The position numbers and the translations under genes were made by a program. Below the pieces are notes generated by a model that was given only the letters and a program-made list of their open reading frames with translations, searched no databases and was not told where the DNA came from. From Amphritea atlantica (GTDB lineage: Bacteria; Pseudomonadota; Gammaproteobacteria; Pseudomonadales; Balneatricaceae), in contig CP073344.1 of the NCBI GenBank assembly GCA_024397875.1, positions 3,959,001 through 4,023,000 on the forward strand: a DNA stretch of 64,000 nt, read 5' to 3'. Below are positions 48,471 to 58,087 of the stretch, piece by piece. Position 1 is the stretch's first letter. Every line of letters begins with the position of its first letter.

Positions 48471-50219
48471 ATGCCCCGTTCACTATCCCTGCGTATCGGC
48501 CTGATCATTACTGCGATATCCGCAGCACTGACTCTGGTTATATTGCTGATCGGTTTTTATCTGATCAGCGATAGCCATACCGGACAGCTAAACAACCTGT
48601 CACTGGATAGCCTCGCGATACTGGCTGCAGTCTTTATCGTGTTACTGCCACCCATATTTATCCTCTCCCGGGTGCTGGCCGGAAAACTGCTCAGTCCCCT
48701 GCATGAATTAACAGCAAAAACCCGCAGCTACACCATCAATGGAGACTCCGTCAGCTTTGAACTGGATTCTGACGATGAATTTGGCCAATTAGGTAAATCC
48801 CTGCAGGATATGCAGCAAAGCCTCAGAGAAAGTCACGCCAAAATGGAAATGATGGCTTACCGGGACTCTCTGACCGGGCTCTCTAACCGCAGGGGACTGC
48901 ATCAGGAACTGAGCAAACTGATCCTGTGGGCACGCCGACAGGAGAGCCGGATCGCTCTGCTGTATATCGATCTGGACCATTTTAAACAGATCAATGACTC
49001 CTCCAGCCATGCCTATGGTGACCAGGTGCTGAAAGATATCGCTCAGCGGCTGCTGCAGGCAGTGCAGCAACAAACGCAGCATACACAGCTGCCTTTTCCC
49101 GAAGAGCTTCTGGTGTCGCGCCCCGGCGGCGACCAGTTTGTTGTCATGCTGCCCGATATCCGCCAGGTCGAGGAAGCAAAGCAGCTCAGCAATCGTATTA
49201 TCGACGCGGTGCAACGGCCTGTTACCGTCAACGACAGATGCTTTAATCTCTCCTGCAGTATCGGTATCACACTCTATCCTGATGATGCCAACAGCGCCGA
49301 GCGGATGCTTAAACACGCAGATATTGCCATGTATGAGGCAAAGCGCTCCGGACGTAACCGTGCCTGCTATTTTCTTCCCGCGATGCACCGTCAGGTCGAA
49401 GAAAGAGTCATGATCCAACAGGGGATCAGCACGGCCATTGCTGAAAACGAGTTGTATCTTGAATATCAGCCAATTGTTCATCTGCAAAAAAACAGAGTGA
49501 TCGGGGCGGAAGCACTATTACGCTGGCACCACCCTAAACGGGGCCGCCTGGGACCCGAAACCTTTATTCCGGTGATTGAGGAATCTGATCAGATTGGTGA
49601 CCTGACCGTATGGATTATTGAAACCGTGGCCGCTGAGCTCAGGCACCTGCCGGTTCAGAAGGATGGCATCAAACTGTCGATCAATATCTCCTCCGCGATT
49701 CTGAATAAACCGGAGCTGGCACAGCAGGTTAACGATGCGCTGCTGAAGGTTGAGGCTCCCGATCACCGGCTCTGCCTGGAGATCACTGAAACCAGCCTGA
49801 TGACAGATATCGATAACACCCTGCCCCTGCTGCAGCAATGGAAAGCAGCAGGTTACAGCATCTGGATCGATGATTTCGGTACTGGCTATTCATCCCTGAG
49901 TTATCTGGCGCGGCTACCCATTGACGGGGTAAAGATTGATCGCAGCTTCATCCTCGACTTTGACAATTCCAAACCCATCATAGAAGCGATTATCGCCCTC
50001 GCCGACACCATGAACCTGCTGACGGTCTCAGAAGGAATTGAGACGCCTGAACAGCAAAAGTCGCTGATCCGGCTGGGGTGTGATTTTGCGCAGGGTTATC
50101 TCTATTCAGAGCCGTTACTTATCGGTCTGTTACAAGAAAAACTGGAGCTTCAGGCGCTCAGAGAAGCTCGTCAGACACTTAAATTCAGCCCCCGCAGAAA
50201 AACTAAATTCCCATTTTAA
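48471..50219 (+). CDS. GGDEF-EAL protein, probable c-di-GMP phosphodiesterase
   Basis: 582 residues. Two TMs (about 8-32 and 48-70) around a very short periplasmic loop, a HAMP-like segment (about 65-120), a GGDEF domain (about 125-285) and an EAL domain (about 310-560). The GGDEF signature is changed to GGDQF (219-223), so cyclase activity is doubtful. The EAL domain keeps EALLRW, NISSAIL, EITETSLM and DDFGTGYSSL, so hydrolysis of c-di-GMP is likely. No sensory domain is visible. Confidence 0.88.
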   Translation: MPRSLSLRIGLIITAISAALTLVILLIGFYLISDSHTGQLNNLSLDSLAILAAVFIVLLPPIFILSRVLAGKLLSPLHELTAKTRSYTINGDSVSFELDSDDEFGQLGKSLQDMQQSLRESHAKMEMMAYRDSLTGLSNRRGLHQELSKLILWARRQESRIALLYIDLDHFKQINDSSSHAYGDQVLKDIAQRLLQAVQQQTQHTQLPFPEELLVSRPGGDQFVVMLPDIRQVEEAKQLSNRIIDAVQRPVTVNDRCFNLSCSIGITLYPDDANSAERMLKHADIAMYEAKRSGRNRACYFLPAMHRQVEERVMIQQGISTAIAENELYLEYQPIVHLQKNRVIGAEALLRWHHPKRGRLGPETFIPVIEESDQIGDLTVWIIETVAAELRHLPVQKDGIKLSINISSAILNKPELAQQVNDALLKVEAPDHRLCLEITETSLMTDIDNTLPLLQQWKAAGYSIWIDDFGTGYSSLSYLARLPIDGVKIDRSFILDFDNSKPIIEAIIALADTMNLLTVSEGIETPEQQKSLIRLGCDFAQGYLYSEPLLIGLLQEKLELQALREARQTLKFSPRRKTKFPF

Positions 50220-50393
50220 AGCAGTTATAAAAAACGCCGGGGCCCCACCGCGTAATAACCAATCTGTGGATACCATTAACGAGGGATTGACCTGTATCAC
50301 TTTAGTGACATTCTTACTAAAAAAGCGATGGTTTTTGGCGACACCAGTTTGTATTCTGCTGATCGATCTCTGATCAACACCGGAAGCAAAAGG

Positions 50394-51644
50394 ATGAAGT
50401 ACTTAACCGCTATGTACATCTCACTCAGTGAATCGTTGGGTATCTATACGCGTGATCAGCTCCATGAGCTACTCAGCAACAACCAGCACAGCATGCCAAT
50501 ATCCCGTCACCGGGCGGCGATCCTGCAGAGCAGAGTGTTTTTCTTCTGTGCTATTTTCGCAGTGCTGGTACCGACCTGGTCACTAATCGACCGGCTGTTC
50601 CTGCCGGACTCTCTCTGGCTCGAGTTAGTATTGATCCGACTACTATCTGCTACCGCTTTTGCACTGCTTGCCTGGCAGGCACGCAAAGAACCCGACCTGA
50701 AACGCGCCCGCTTTATGTTGGCCGGAATGTTATCGGTCACACCCCTTTTCTATCTGGTCTCCAATCACTGGCTACAGGCCTATGAACTGAGCGGGACTGA
50801 ACAGGTAATCGCAGAACTTTATGCATTACTGCCGTTTGTCATGATTGCCGGCCTGACGCTGTTTCCGCTCACGCTGAAAGAGCTGTTGGCCTACGCCACG
50901 CCGATGCTGGCGGTGGTTGTGCTGTCGTCCCTCCCCGAAACAAAGAGTGATATTCCTCAGGCAGTTTCAACTATCTGGCTGTTCTCTCTGATTCTGGGGG
51001 TCGCAATGTTCGCTTCGCTGAACCAGCTACGCTACATGCTCTCGCAGGTAAACCGGGCCAGTTATGATGTACTTACCGGCCTGCTGACCCGCCGGGCGGG
51101 GATAGAGATGCTTGACCTGCAATACCGTCTGGCGACCATCAGCGAAAACAATCTATCGATTCTCTATCTCGACCTGGACCACTTTAAAACCGTTAACGAT
51201 GTTTACGGCCATGACGCTGGCGACGTTGTGCTGAAGTTCGCGGCACAGCAACTCAGTGCCACTGTGCGTAAAGGCGACAGCGTAATCCGCTGGGGTGGGG
51301 AGGAGTTCATCATTATTCTGCCGACCGCCACACCCGACGAAGCCAACGATGTTATTGCCAGAGTGATGAAGGCCGGTCTGGGATCGCGCCCCGACGGGAC
51401 ACCAGTCACCGCCAGTATCGGTGTGGCAGAAGTCCAGGCGGATACAGTGAAAGACTGGAAAGCGCTGATCGAACTGGCTGACCATCGCATGTACACCGCA
51501 AAAACCAGCGGACGGGCGCGCAGCGTCGGCATCCAGGAAACTCAACTGCTGTGGCCGGCAAGTTCCGCTCAGTGTATCGCCCGTAGCACCGCGGATGCAC
51601 CGGCAACGGTCTCCGATAACCAGCCCGAGCCAGTTGCAAGCTGA
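50394..51644 (+). CDS. membrane diguanylate cyclase
   Basis: 416 residues from the ATG at 50394 (GGAAG 8 nt before); an upstream in-frame start at 50328 is less likely. Six or so TMs (about 45-220), then a GGDEF domain with DVLTGLLTRR, LYLDLDHFKTVNDVYGH and an intact GGEEF. It makes c-di-GMP, probably opposing the preceding phosphodiesterase, 175 nt away. No RxxD I-site is obvious before GGEEF (position occupied by RKGDSVIRW). Confidence 0.88.
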   Translation: MKYLTAMYISLSESLGIYTRDQLHELLSNNQHSMPISRHRAAILQSRVFFFCAIFAVLVPTWSLIDRLFLPDSLWLELVLIRLLSATAFALLAWQARKEPDLKRARFMLAGMLSVTPLFYLVSNHWLQAYELSGTEQVIAELYALLPFVMIAGLTLFPLTLKELLAYATPMLAVVVLSSLPETKSDIPQAVSTIWLFSLILGVAMFASLNQLRYMLSQVNRASYDVLTGLLTRRAGIEMLDLQYRLATISENNLSILYLDLDHFKTVNDVYGHDAGDVVLKFAAQQLSATVRKGDSVIRWGGEEFIIILPTATPDEANDVIARVMKAGLGSRPDGTPVTASIGVAEVQADTVKDWKALIELADHRMYTAKTSGRARSVGIQETQLLWPASSAQCIARSTADAPATVSDNQPEPVAS

Positions 51645-51665
51645 GCCGGTCCTGCTTTAAGCCGC

Positions 51666-51686
51666 GAGGCTTCAGTGAAGCCTTAC
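51666..51686. terminator. small stem-loop between cyclase and LysR gene
   Basis: AGGCTTC-AGT-GAAGCCT then TTACTTT. Shared by two convergent genes; a weak terminator. Confidence 0.4.
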
Positions 51687-51687
51687 T

Positions 51688-52632
51688 TTAACCGACAGGA
51701 AAGGGAATCAGTTCTTTTACCACCTGGCTGCACAACGTACGCAACCAGAGGCTGCCCGGGTCCTGATCGACCGTTTTAGGCCAGGCCAGGAAGTACTCCG
51801 TATCGTTAGATTCGAAGGGCAATGGCTTAATCGTCAGACCGAATCGTTGCGCATATTGCGATGCCAGCAGTCCACTGGAACTGAACAACAACTGCGTCCG
51901 GCCGACCGCTTCCAGTGCCGCCATAAAGTAGGGAGTGCGCAAGGCAAAACGCTTTTCCCGCGCCAGCTTTCCCAGCGCCTCATTGCCCAGCACCTTAGCA
52001 CCGCCACCCAGGCTAACCAGCACATGAGAAAAGGAAAGATACTCAGCAACACTGACCTCATCCTGCTCTGCCAGAGGATGATCCCTGGCCATAATCAGCA
52101 CATATTTTTCCCGGCCCAGCAACCGGCGCTCAAACTGATGAGGCAACTGAATAAAGTTGCTGCACAAGACCACATCGCATGCCTGAGCCGAGTCCTCCAG
52201 CAAACTCGATTCTGTGACTGTCGTGGTGTCCAGAGAGGCGTTCGGAGCTTGCTGATAAAAGCGTTCGGCAATACTCGGCCCATAAGCCTGAGCCTGATAG
52301 TGCGTGGTTTGCAGACGAAAGGTGCGGTCACTCAGATGCGGCACAAACGGCGGAGCCGACACCAGACCGGCCAGCTGTTCCAGCATCTGCCGGACCGGAT
52401 TCTCCAGTGCGACCGCCTTCGCGGTCGGGATCATTCCTCTGGCGGTGCGGACAAATAACGGATCATCAAATGCCTCACGCAAGCGGATCAGCATCCGACT
52501 CATCGCCGACTGACTGATAAACAGACGGTCTGCTGCGCGCCCGACATTGCGCTCCTCAAGCAGATATAGCAGCCCGGTGAGGCTTTTTATATCCAGCTGT
52601 TGAAACAGACCTGGCAGCTTAATACTACTCAC
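51688..52632 (-). CDS. LysR-family regulator
   Basis: About 314 residues from a GTG at 52632 with GGGAGG 7 nt upstream; the ATG at 52668 has no such site. HTH at about 12-70 (LTGLLYLLEERNVGRAADRL, FISQSAMSRMLIRLREAF), the NodD/LeuO-like branch. Divergent from the EamA exporter, which it probably controls. Effector unknown. Confidence 0.85.
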   Translation of the reverse strand: MSSIKLPGLFQQLDIKSLTGLLYLLEERNVGRAADRLFISQSAMSRMLIRLREAFDDPLFVRTARGMIPTAKAVALENPVRQMLEQLAGLVSAPPFVPHLSDRTFRLQTTHYQAQAYGPSIAERFYQQAPNASLDTTTVTESSLLEDSAQACDVVLCSNFIQLPHQFERRLLGREKYVLIMARDHPLAEQDEVSVAEYLSFSHVLVSLGGGAKVLGNEALGKLAREKRFALRTPYFMAALEAVGRTQLLFSSSGLLASQYAQRFGLTIKPLPFESNDTEYFLAWPKTVDQDPGSLWLRTLCSQVVKELIPFPVG

Positions 52633-52770
52633 CCGAATCCTCCCTGCGCAGATGTTCCCACTTAGCATTACCCGAATTACGCATAAAGTAATTAACTATT
52701 ATGCATTGGAAACAAGACAGAATAAACGCCATGCTTCAGGCTCTGGTTTTTTACTCTGACGAGCACTGAC

Positions 52771-53739
52771 ATGACACTGGATCGAAGCCGGTTTTTATAT
52801 GGCCTGTTTTTCTGCTGCATCACCCTGATGTTCTGGGGCATGCTGCCAATCGCCCTGAAGCTTTCAACCGGATTTATCGACCCGGTCACTCTGACCTGGT
52901 TGCGATTTGCGTTTGCCGGTGTGGTGATGCTCATGTGGCAGGCCAAACGAGGCAAACTGTCAGAATTCCGCAACCTGTCGGCACCCCATACAGTCAGGCT
53001 GATGCTGGCAGGGACAATGCTGATCGTGAACTACACCTTTATGGCCTGGGGGCTGAACTATCTCCACCCCGGTGCGGCGCAACTCAGCTTTCAGTTAGCG
53101 CCGCTGTTTCTGACGCTGGGAGGCTGCTGGTTTCTGAAGGAGCAGGTGTTCTGGCAGCACTGGCTCTGCTTCGCTCTGATGGCCACCGGTATGCTGTTAT
53201 TTTTTCATCCCGCGATTGAGAGCAGTACCGGAATGACCGGACTGGGTTTTCTGATTATTCAGGTGTCGGCACTGGGGTGGACCGCATACGCACTGCTGCA
53301 GAAGTCTCTGTTCAGGGTGCTGTCGCCCTCCAATATACTGCTTAGCATCTACCTGTATGCGCTGGTCGTCATGCTGCCCTTCGCCCATCCGGCGTCATTA
53401 CTGGAGCTTGATACGCAAGACCGGTGGGTGGCCCTGTTCTGCTGTGTTAATACACTGATCGCTTATGGATCGTTCGCTCAGGCGATGCATTACTGGCAGA
53501 CCGTACAGGTCAGCGCCGGCGTTGCCATGGCGCCGGTTGTAACCTTTATTCTGTCTGAAGTCTGTGTCAGCTTCGGTGTGTTCAGCGGCGTGATTTTTTC
53601 CGCTGAGGCCGATCGTTTAAGTCTGCTGGGAATGGCTCTGGTGGTCATTGCGGCTATCACCGTACAGCTGATCAGCCCGGTACTGGAAAAACGCCGGGTA
53701 AAGGCTCTGCACAGACTAACGGTCGCTACCGACCGCTAA
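52771..53739 (+). CDS. EamA-family exporter
   Basis: 322 residues with ten TMs in two EamA repeats (LYGLFFCCITLMFWGMLPIA is TM1). Candidate amino acid or metabolite exporter, divergent from a LysR gene. Confidence 0.85.
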   Translation: MTLDRSRFLYGLFFCCITLMFWGMLPIALKLSTGFIDPVTLTWLRFAFAGVVMLMWQAKRGKLSEFRNLSAPHTVRLMLAGTMLIVNYTFMAWGLNYLHPGAAQLSFQLAPLFLTLGGCWFLKEQVFWQHWLCFALMATGMLLFFHPAIESSTGMTGLGFLIIQVSALGWTAYALLQKSLFRVLSPSNILLSIYLYALVVMLPFAHPASLLELDTQDRWVALFCCVNTLIAYGSFAQAMHYWQTVQVSAGVAMAPVVTFILSEVCVSFGVFSGVIFSAEADRLSLLGMALVVIAAITVQLISPVLEKRRVKALHRLTVATDR

Positions 53740-53859
53740 CAAAAAATACACTGTACCGCGACTGAGTCCGATGATCGCCAGATAGCGGAATCAGCAGCGA
53801 TAAGCACAGCCCGAAATGCCGGATAAACGCTCAGGATAGATGATCAGTACAGGCAACGT

Positions 53860-54330
53860 TTACAGATCAATAGGAATCGCAGTTTCATTTTTAATCTCGC
53901 GCAGGGCAAAGTTGGATCGCACCTGACTCACTCCCGGCAGGCTGAAAATCTTATCATTCAAAAAGCGGTCATAAGCGGCCATACTCTGAATGATCACCCG
54001 CAGAACATAATCGGCATCACCGGTTACCGCAAAGCACTGCAGGACTTCCGGATAACTCTGTACGGCTTGTTGAAACTCCATGGCGTGATCCTGCTGATGA
54101 CGGATCAGCGTCACCATAATCAACACGCATAGGTCGTAACCCAATGCCTCAGGGTTAACCAGCGCCGTATGCTTTTTCAGTATCCCTTTTTCATCCAGGG
54201 CTTTCACCCGGCGCCAGCAGGCGGCAGAGGAGAGACCCACTGTGTCTGCCAGTTGCTGGTTAGAAATACGACCGTCGTCCTGCAGGGTGGCCAGAATATG
54301 GCGGTCATAACGATCAAGCTTTTCAGTCAT
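53860..54330 (-). CDS. Lrp/AsnC-family regulator
   Basis: 156 residues from the ATG at 54330 (MTEKLDRYDRHILATLQDDG). HTH ISNQQLADTVGLSSAACWRRVKAL, then a RAM domain with VTGDADYVLRVIIQ. Divergent from the indolepyruvate oxidoreductase, so likely the amino acid-sensing regulator of the cluster at 54.5-64 kb. Confidence 0.9.
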   Translation of the reverse strand: MTEKLDRYDRHILATLQDDGRISNQQLADTVGLSSAACWRRVKALDEKGILKKHTALVNPEALGYDLCVLIMVTLIRHQQDHAMEFQQAVQSYPEVLQCFAVTGDADYVLRVIIQSMAAYDRFLNDKIFSLPGVSQVRSNFALREIKNETAIPIDL

Positions 54331-54543
54331 CAATTCACACATCCACATAAAAACAAAATAATCTTTACATAATTATAACTAATTCTAAAGAGTCTTTCTT
54401 ATTACGCGTAAATATTCAGATAATTCGCAAGCACCTTTCGCAAAAAAAATCATACACTTTTCGCCATCAGATGGGGCAATTGATCCAGATCAATAAACGC
54501 TTCCCACCACATAACAATAACAATGATTGCTGAGGTGTATGGC

Positions 54544-57500
54544 ATGAACCATTACGACAAGAGCCTGGATCAGGGCGCTAGTGATCTGACCGCTATTGAT
54601 TCCTTTACCGACGATACGGCGCTGCAAAGCTTAGACAGCTATACGCTCAATGACCGCTATCTGCGCAAGACCGGACGCGTCTTCCTGACCGGAACCCAGG
54701 CTCTGGTTCGTCTGCCAATGATGCAACGGGAGCTGGACCGCCAGAATAATCTCAATACCGCAGGCTTTATCAGTGGCTACCGTGGCTCGCCCTTAGGCGG
54801 CTATGACCAGGCATTGTGGCAGGCCAAAAAACTGCTGCAGGCACAGGACATAGATTTTATCCCTGCGGTGAATGAGGAGCTGGGCGCCACCCTGGTGCTG
54901 GGAACCCAGCAGGTAGAAACAGCTGCAGATAAGAATGTCGATGGCGTGTTTTCCATCTGGTACGGCAAAGGTCCTGGGGTTGACCGCGCCGCAGATGCGC
55001 TTAAGCATGGCAATGCCTTTGGCAGCTCGCCTCACGGTGGCGTGCTGGTAGTCGCAGGGGATGATCACGGCTGTGTGTCCTCCAGTATGCCGCATCAGTC
55101 CGATGTGGCATTCATCTCGTTCTTTATGCCAACCATCAATCCAGCCAGTATTTCAGAGTATTTCGAGTTTGGCCTCTGGGGCATTGCACTGTCACGCTTC
55201 AGCGGCACCTGGGTCGGTTTCAAGGCAATTTCAGAAACCGTCGAAAGTGCCGCCTCGGTCGACATTGCTGAGTTGCCGCAATTTACCCTTCCACAGGATT
55301 ACACTGCGCCAGAGGATGGTCTGCACTATCGCTGGCCGGATCTGCCCGGACCACAGATGGAAACCCGGATTGAGAAGAAGCTTAAAGCGGTGGCGGCATT
55401 TGCCCGTGCTAATCCACTGGACCGCTGCCTGTATAACCTCAAACAGGCACGCATGGGTATCGTCACCACCGGTAAAGCGCACCTTGATCTGATGGCTGCG
55501 CTGGACATGCTGGGGCTAAGTGAAGCGAAGCTGCGCGCTCTGGGTATTGATATCTATAAAGTAGGCCTGGTCTGGCCACTGGAAAAGCATGGCGCTATGG
55601 ACTTCATCCGCGGTAAGGAAGAGGTTCTGGTCATTGAAGAGAAGCGCGGCATTATCGAAAGCCAGATCAAGGAACACCTGTCGGCCCCCGATGAGACCAT
55701 TAAAGTCCGGATCATCGGTAAACATGACGAGCAGGCCAGGCCGCTGGTGCCTTATGTCGGTGAACTTGGCCCGAATATGCTGGCTAAAGTGGTTGCTGAC
55801 CGAATCACCCTGCTGCTGGGTGAGAATTTCCGCGAGCAGCTGGCAGAGATCGGCGTCCGTGGCAGCAACGTATGTGATCCACAGGGAGTGCGCCGCTTAC
55901 CCTATTTCTGCTCCGGCTGCCCGCACAACACCTCCACAAAAGTCCCGGAAGGCAGTAAGGCTCAGGCCGGCATCGGTTGTCATGTTATGGCGACCTGGAT
56001 GGGACGACAGACCGAATCCCTGACCCAGATGGGGGGTGAAGGGGTAAACTGGGTGTCGAAGTCGCGCTACCTGGACAACAAGCATATCTTCCAGAATCTG
56101 GGCGAGGGGACTTACTTCCATTCCGGCACGCTGGCGATCCGTCAGTCGGTCGCAGCCAACACCAATATTACTTACAAAATTCTGTTTAATGATGCGGTCG
56201 CGATGACCGGCGGTCAGCCGGTGGATGGTGTCATTACTGTACCGGCCATTGCCAATCAGGTGCATGCTGAGGGTGTGAACCGTATTGCCATTATCAGCGA
56301 TGAGCCGGAAAAATACAGCGACAAGAGTATCTTCCCGGCGGTGGCAACCTTCCACGATCGTCTGGAACTGGATGTCGTACAGCGTGAACTGCGGGAAATA
56401 GCGGGAGTAACCGTACTGATCTACGATCAGACCTGTGCAGCCGAAAAACGTCGCCGACGTAAACGTGGTCAGTTCCCTGACCCGCAGAAGCGCGTTTTTA
56501 TCAACCACAATGTCTGTGAAGGCTGTGGTGATTGCTCAGCACAGTCTAACTGTCTTTCCGTGGTTCCCCGTGAAACGGAACAGGGGCGTAAACGCCGCAT
56601 CGATCAGTCATCCTGTAACAAGGATTTCTCCTGTGTCGAAGGATTCTGCCCCAGTTTTGTCACCATTGAAGGTGGCACACTGCGTAAAGGCGCTGGCGTC
56701 ACCACCGGTGCAGCCTTCCAGCAGAAAATTGCCAGTCTGCCACTGCCGCAACAGGCACCGCTGACGGGCTGCTACAACCTGTTGGTTGGCGGTGTCGGGG
56801 GGACCGGTATCGTCACCATCGGGGCGTTAATCACCATGGCTGCACATCTGGAATCCAAAGGTGCGACAGTACTTGATTTTATGGGTTTTGCGCAGAAAGG
56901 CGGCACCGTACTGAGTTATGTCCGTCTGGCACCGAAACCCGATGCGATCCGTCAGGTACGGATTGAAACCGGTCAGGCAGATGCGATGATTGCCTGCGAT
57001 ATGGTGGTAGCCACGACCGATAAAGCACTCACCGTATTGCGTAAGGATCATAGTCGCGCAGTCCTCAATCTAGCTGAGATTGCCACAGCTGACAACGTGC
57101 TCTACCGGGATGCTGATATGGAATCCACCCGCCGGACACGTATCCTCAACGAGGCGCTGGGCGATGATCGTCTCGCCTCTCTGGATGCCAACCGCCTCGC
57201 GGAAGCGCTGCTGGGCGATACCGTTTTTTCCAATGTGATGATGCTGGGCTTCGCCTGGCAGCAGGGGCTGGTGCCGGTTTCACTGACGGCGCTGCAAAAA
57301 GCCATAGAGATGAACGGCGTAGCGATTGAGAAAAACCAGACCGCATTTAACTGGGGTCGTCTGGCGGCGGTGGATCCGGCATTTGTCGGCCAGGCCGCCG
57401 GTGGACACACGCCCGCACCGGCGTTGACCCTAGAGCAAAAAATTGAACGCAATGCAGCGTTTCTCAGTCGCTATCAGGATAGCGCTTATGCTGAGCGCTA

Positions 57501-58068
57501 CCAGTCACTGGTTAAGCAGATTGCTGAAGCGGAACAATCTCTGGCAGTTAACAGCACGAAACTGACCGGGCAAGTTGCCACACAGCTGTTCCGCCTGATG
57601 GCGTACAAAGATGAATACGAAGTAGCACGCCTGTATACCGAGACAGACTTCCTGCAGGAAGTCGCCCAAACCTTCAGCGGTGATTACCGTATTAAATTTA
57701 ATATGGCGCCGCCATTACTGGCGCGTAAGCGTGATAGCCAGGGACGCCCGAAGAAAATGCAGTTTGGCCCCTGGATCCTGAAAGGTCTGCGTATGCTGGC
57801 GCAGATGCGTCGCCTGCGGGGCACGCCTCTGGATCTGTTCGGTTACAACCCTGAACGCAAGCTGGAACGGCAGTTACGCGACGGGTATATCACCCTGATC
57901 AACGATCTCAGCAGATTGCTCACCCGGGATAACCTCGCGACGGCCATTGAACTGGCGGCCGTGCCTGCAGAAATCCGCGGCTTCGGACCGGTCAAGGAAA
58001 AGGCGGTCAGAGAAGCACAGGCGCGGTCTCAGTCCCTGCAGCAACAACTCAACCAGAACCGCGTTTAA
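54544..58068 (+). CDS. fused indolepyruvate ferredoxin oxidoreductase
   Basis: 1174 residues from the ATG at 54544 (GAGGT 8 nt upstream). Large TPP-dependent 2-oxoacid oxidoreductase combining alpha, ferredoxin-like and gamma parts, the aerobic proteobacterial type. N-terminal FLTGTQALVRLPMMQREL and GYRGSPLGGYD; CSGCPHNTS near 457; 4Fe-4S motif CEGCGDCSAQSNC near 657; gamma part VGGVGGTGIVTIG near 747. Oxidises aryl or branched 2-oxoacids to acyl-CoA. With the aminotransferase downstream it would turn phenylalanine, tyrosine or tryptophan into arylacetyl-CoA. Confidence 0.92.
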   Translation: MNHYDKSLDQGASDLTAIDSFTDDTALQSLDSYTLNDRYLRKTGRVFLTGTQALVRLPMMQRELDRQNNLNTAGFISGYRGSPLGGYDQALWQAKKLLQAQDIDFIPAVNEELGATLVLGTQQVETAADKNVDGVFSIWYGKGPGVDRAADALKHGNAFGSSPHGGVLVVAGDDHGCVSSSMPHQSDVAFISFFMPTINPASISEYFEFGLWGIALSRFSGTWVGFKAISETVESAASVDIAELPQFTLPQDYTAPEDGLHYRWPDLPGPQMETRIEKKLKAVAAFARANPLDRCLYNLKQARMGIVTTGKAHLDLMAALDMLGLSEAKLRALGIDIYKVGLVWPLEKHGAMDFIRGKEEVLVIEEKRGIIESQIKEHLSAPDETIKVRIIGKHDEQARPLVPYVGELGPNMLAKVVADRITLLLGENFREQLAEIGVRGSNVCDPQGVRRLPYFCSGCPHNTSTKVPEGSKAQAGIGCHVMATWMGRQTESLTQMGGEGVNWVSKSRYLDNKHIFQNLGEGTYFHSGTLAIRQSVAANTNITYKILFNDAVAMTGGQPVDGVITVPAIANQVHAEGVNRIAIISDEPEKYSDKSIFPAVATFHDRLELDVVQRELREIAGVTVLIYDQTCAAEKRRRRKRGQFPDPQKRVFINHNVCEGCGDCSAQSNCLSVVPRETEQGRKRRIDQSSCNKDFSCVEGFCPSFVTIEGGTLRKGAGVTTGAAFQQKIASLPLPQQAPLTGCYNLLVGGVGGTGIVTIGALITMAAHLESKGATVLDFMGFAQKGGTVLSYVRLAPKPDAIRQVRIETGQADAMIACDMVVATTDKALTVLRKDHSRAVLNLAEIATADNVLYRDADMESTRRTRILNEALGDDRLASLDANRLAEALLGDTVFSNVMMLGFAWQQGLVPVSLTALQKAIEMNGVAIEKNQTAFNWGRLAAVDPAFVGQAAGGHTPAPALTLEQKIERNAAFLSRYQDSAYAERYQSLVKQIAEAEQSLAVNSTKLTGQVATQLFRLMAYKDEYEVARLYTETDFLQEVAQTFSGDYRIKFNMAPPLLARKRDSQGRPKKMQFGPWILKGLRMLAQMRRLRGTPLDLFGYNPERKLERQLRDGYITLINDLSRLLTRDNLATAIELAAVPAEIRGFGPVKEKAVREAQARSQSLQQQLNQNRV

Positions 58069-58087
58069 GTCCGGTCGGGAGATCGCT

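Noticed and set aside
48789..49487. 232-codon minus-strand ORF inside the GGDEF-EAL gene
   Set aside because: Covers conserved GGDEF and EAL motifs on the other strand; no independent support.
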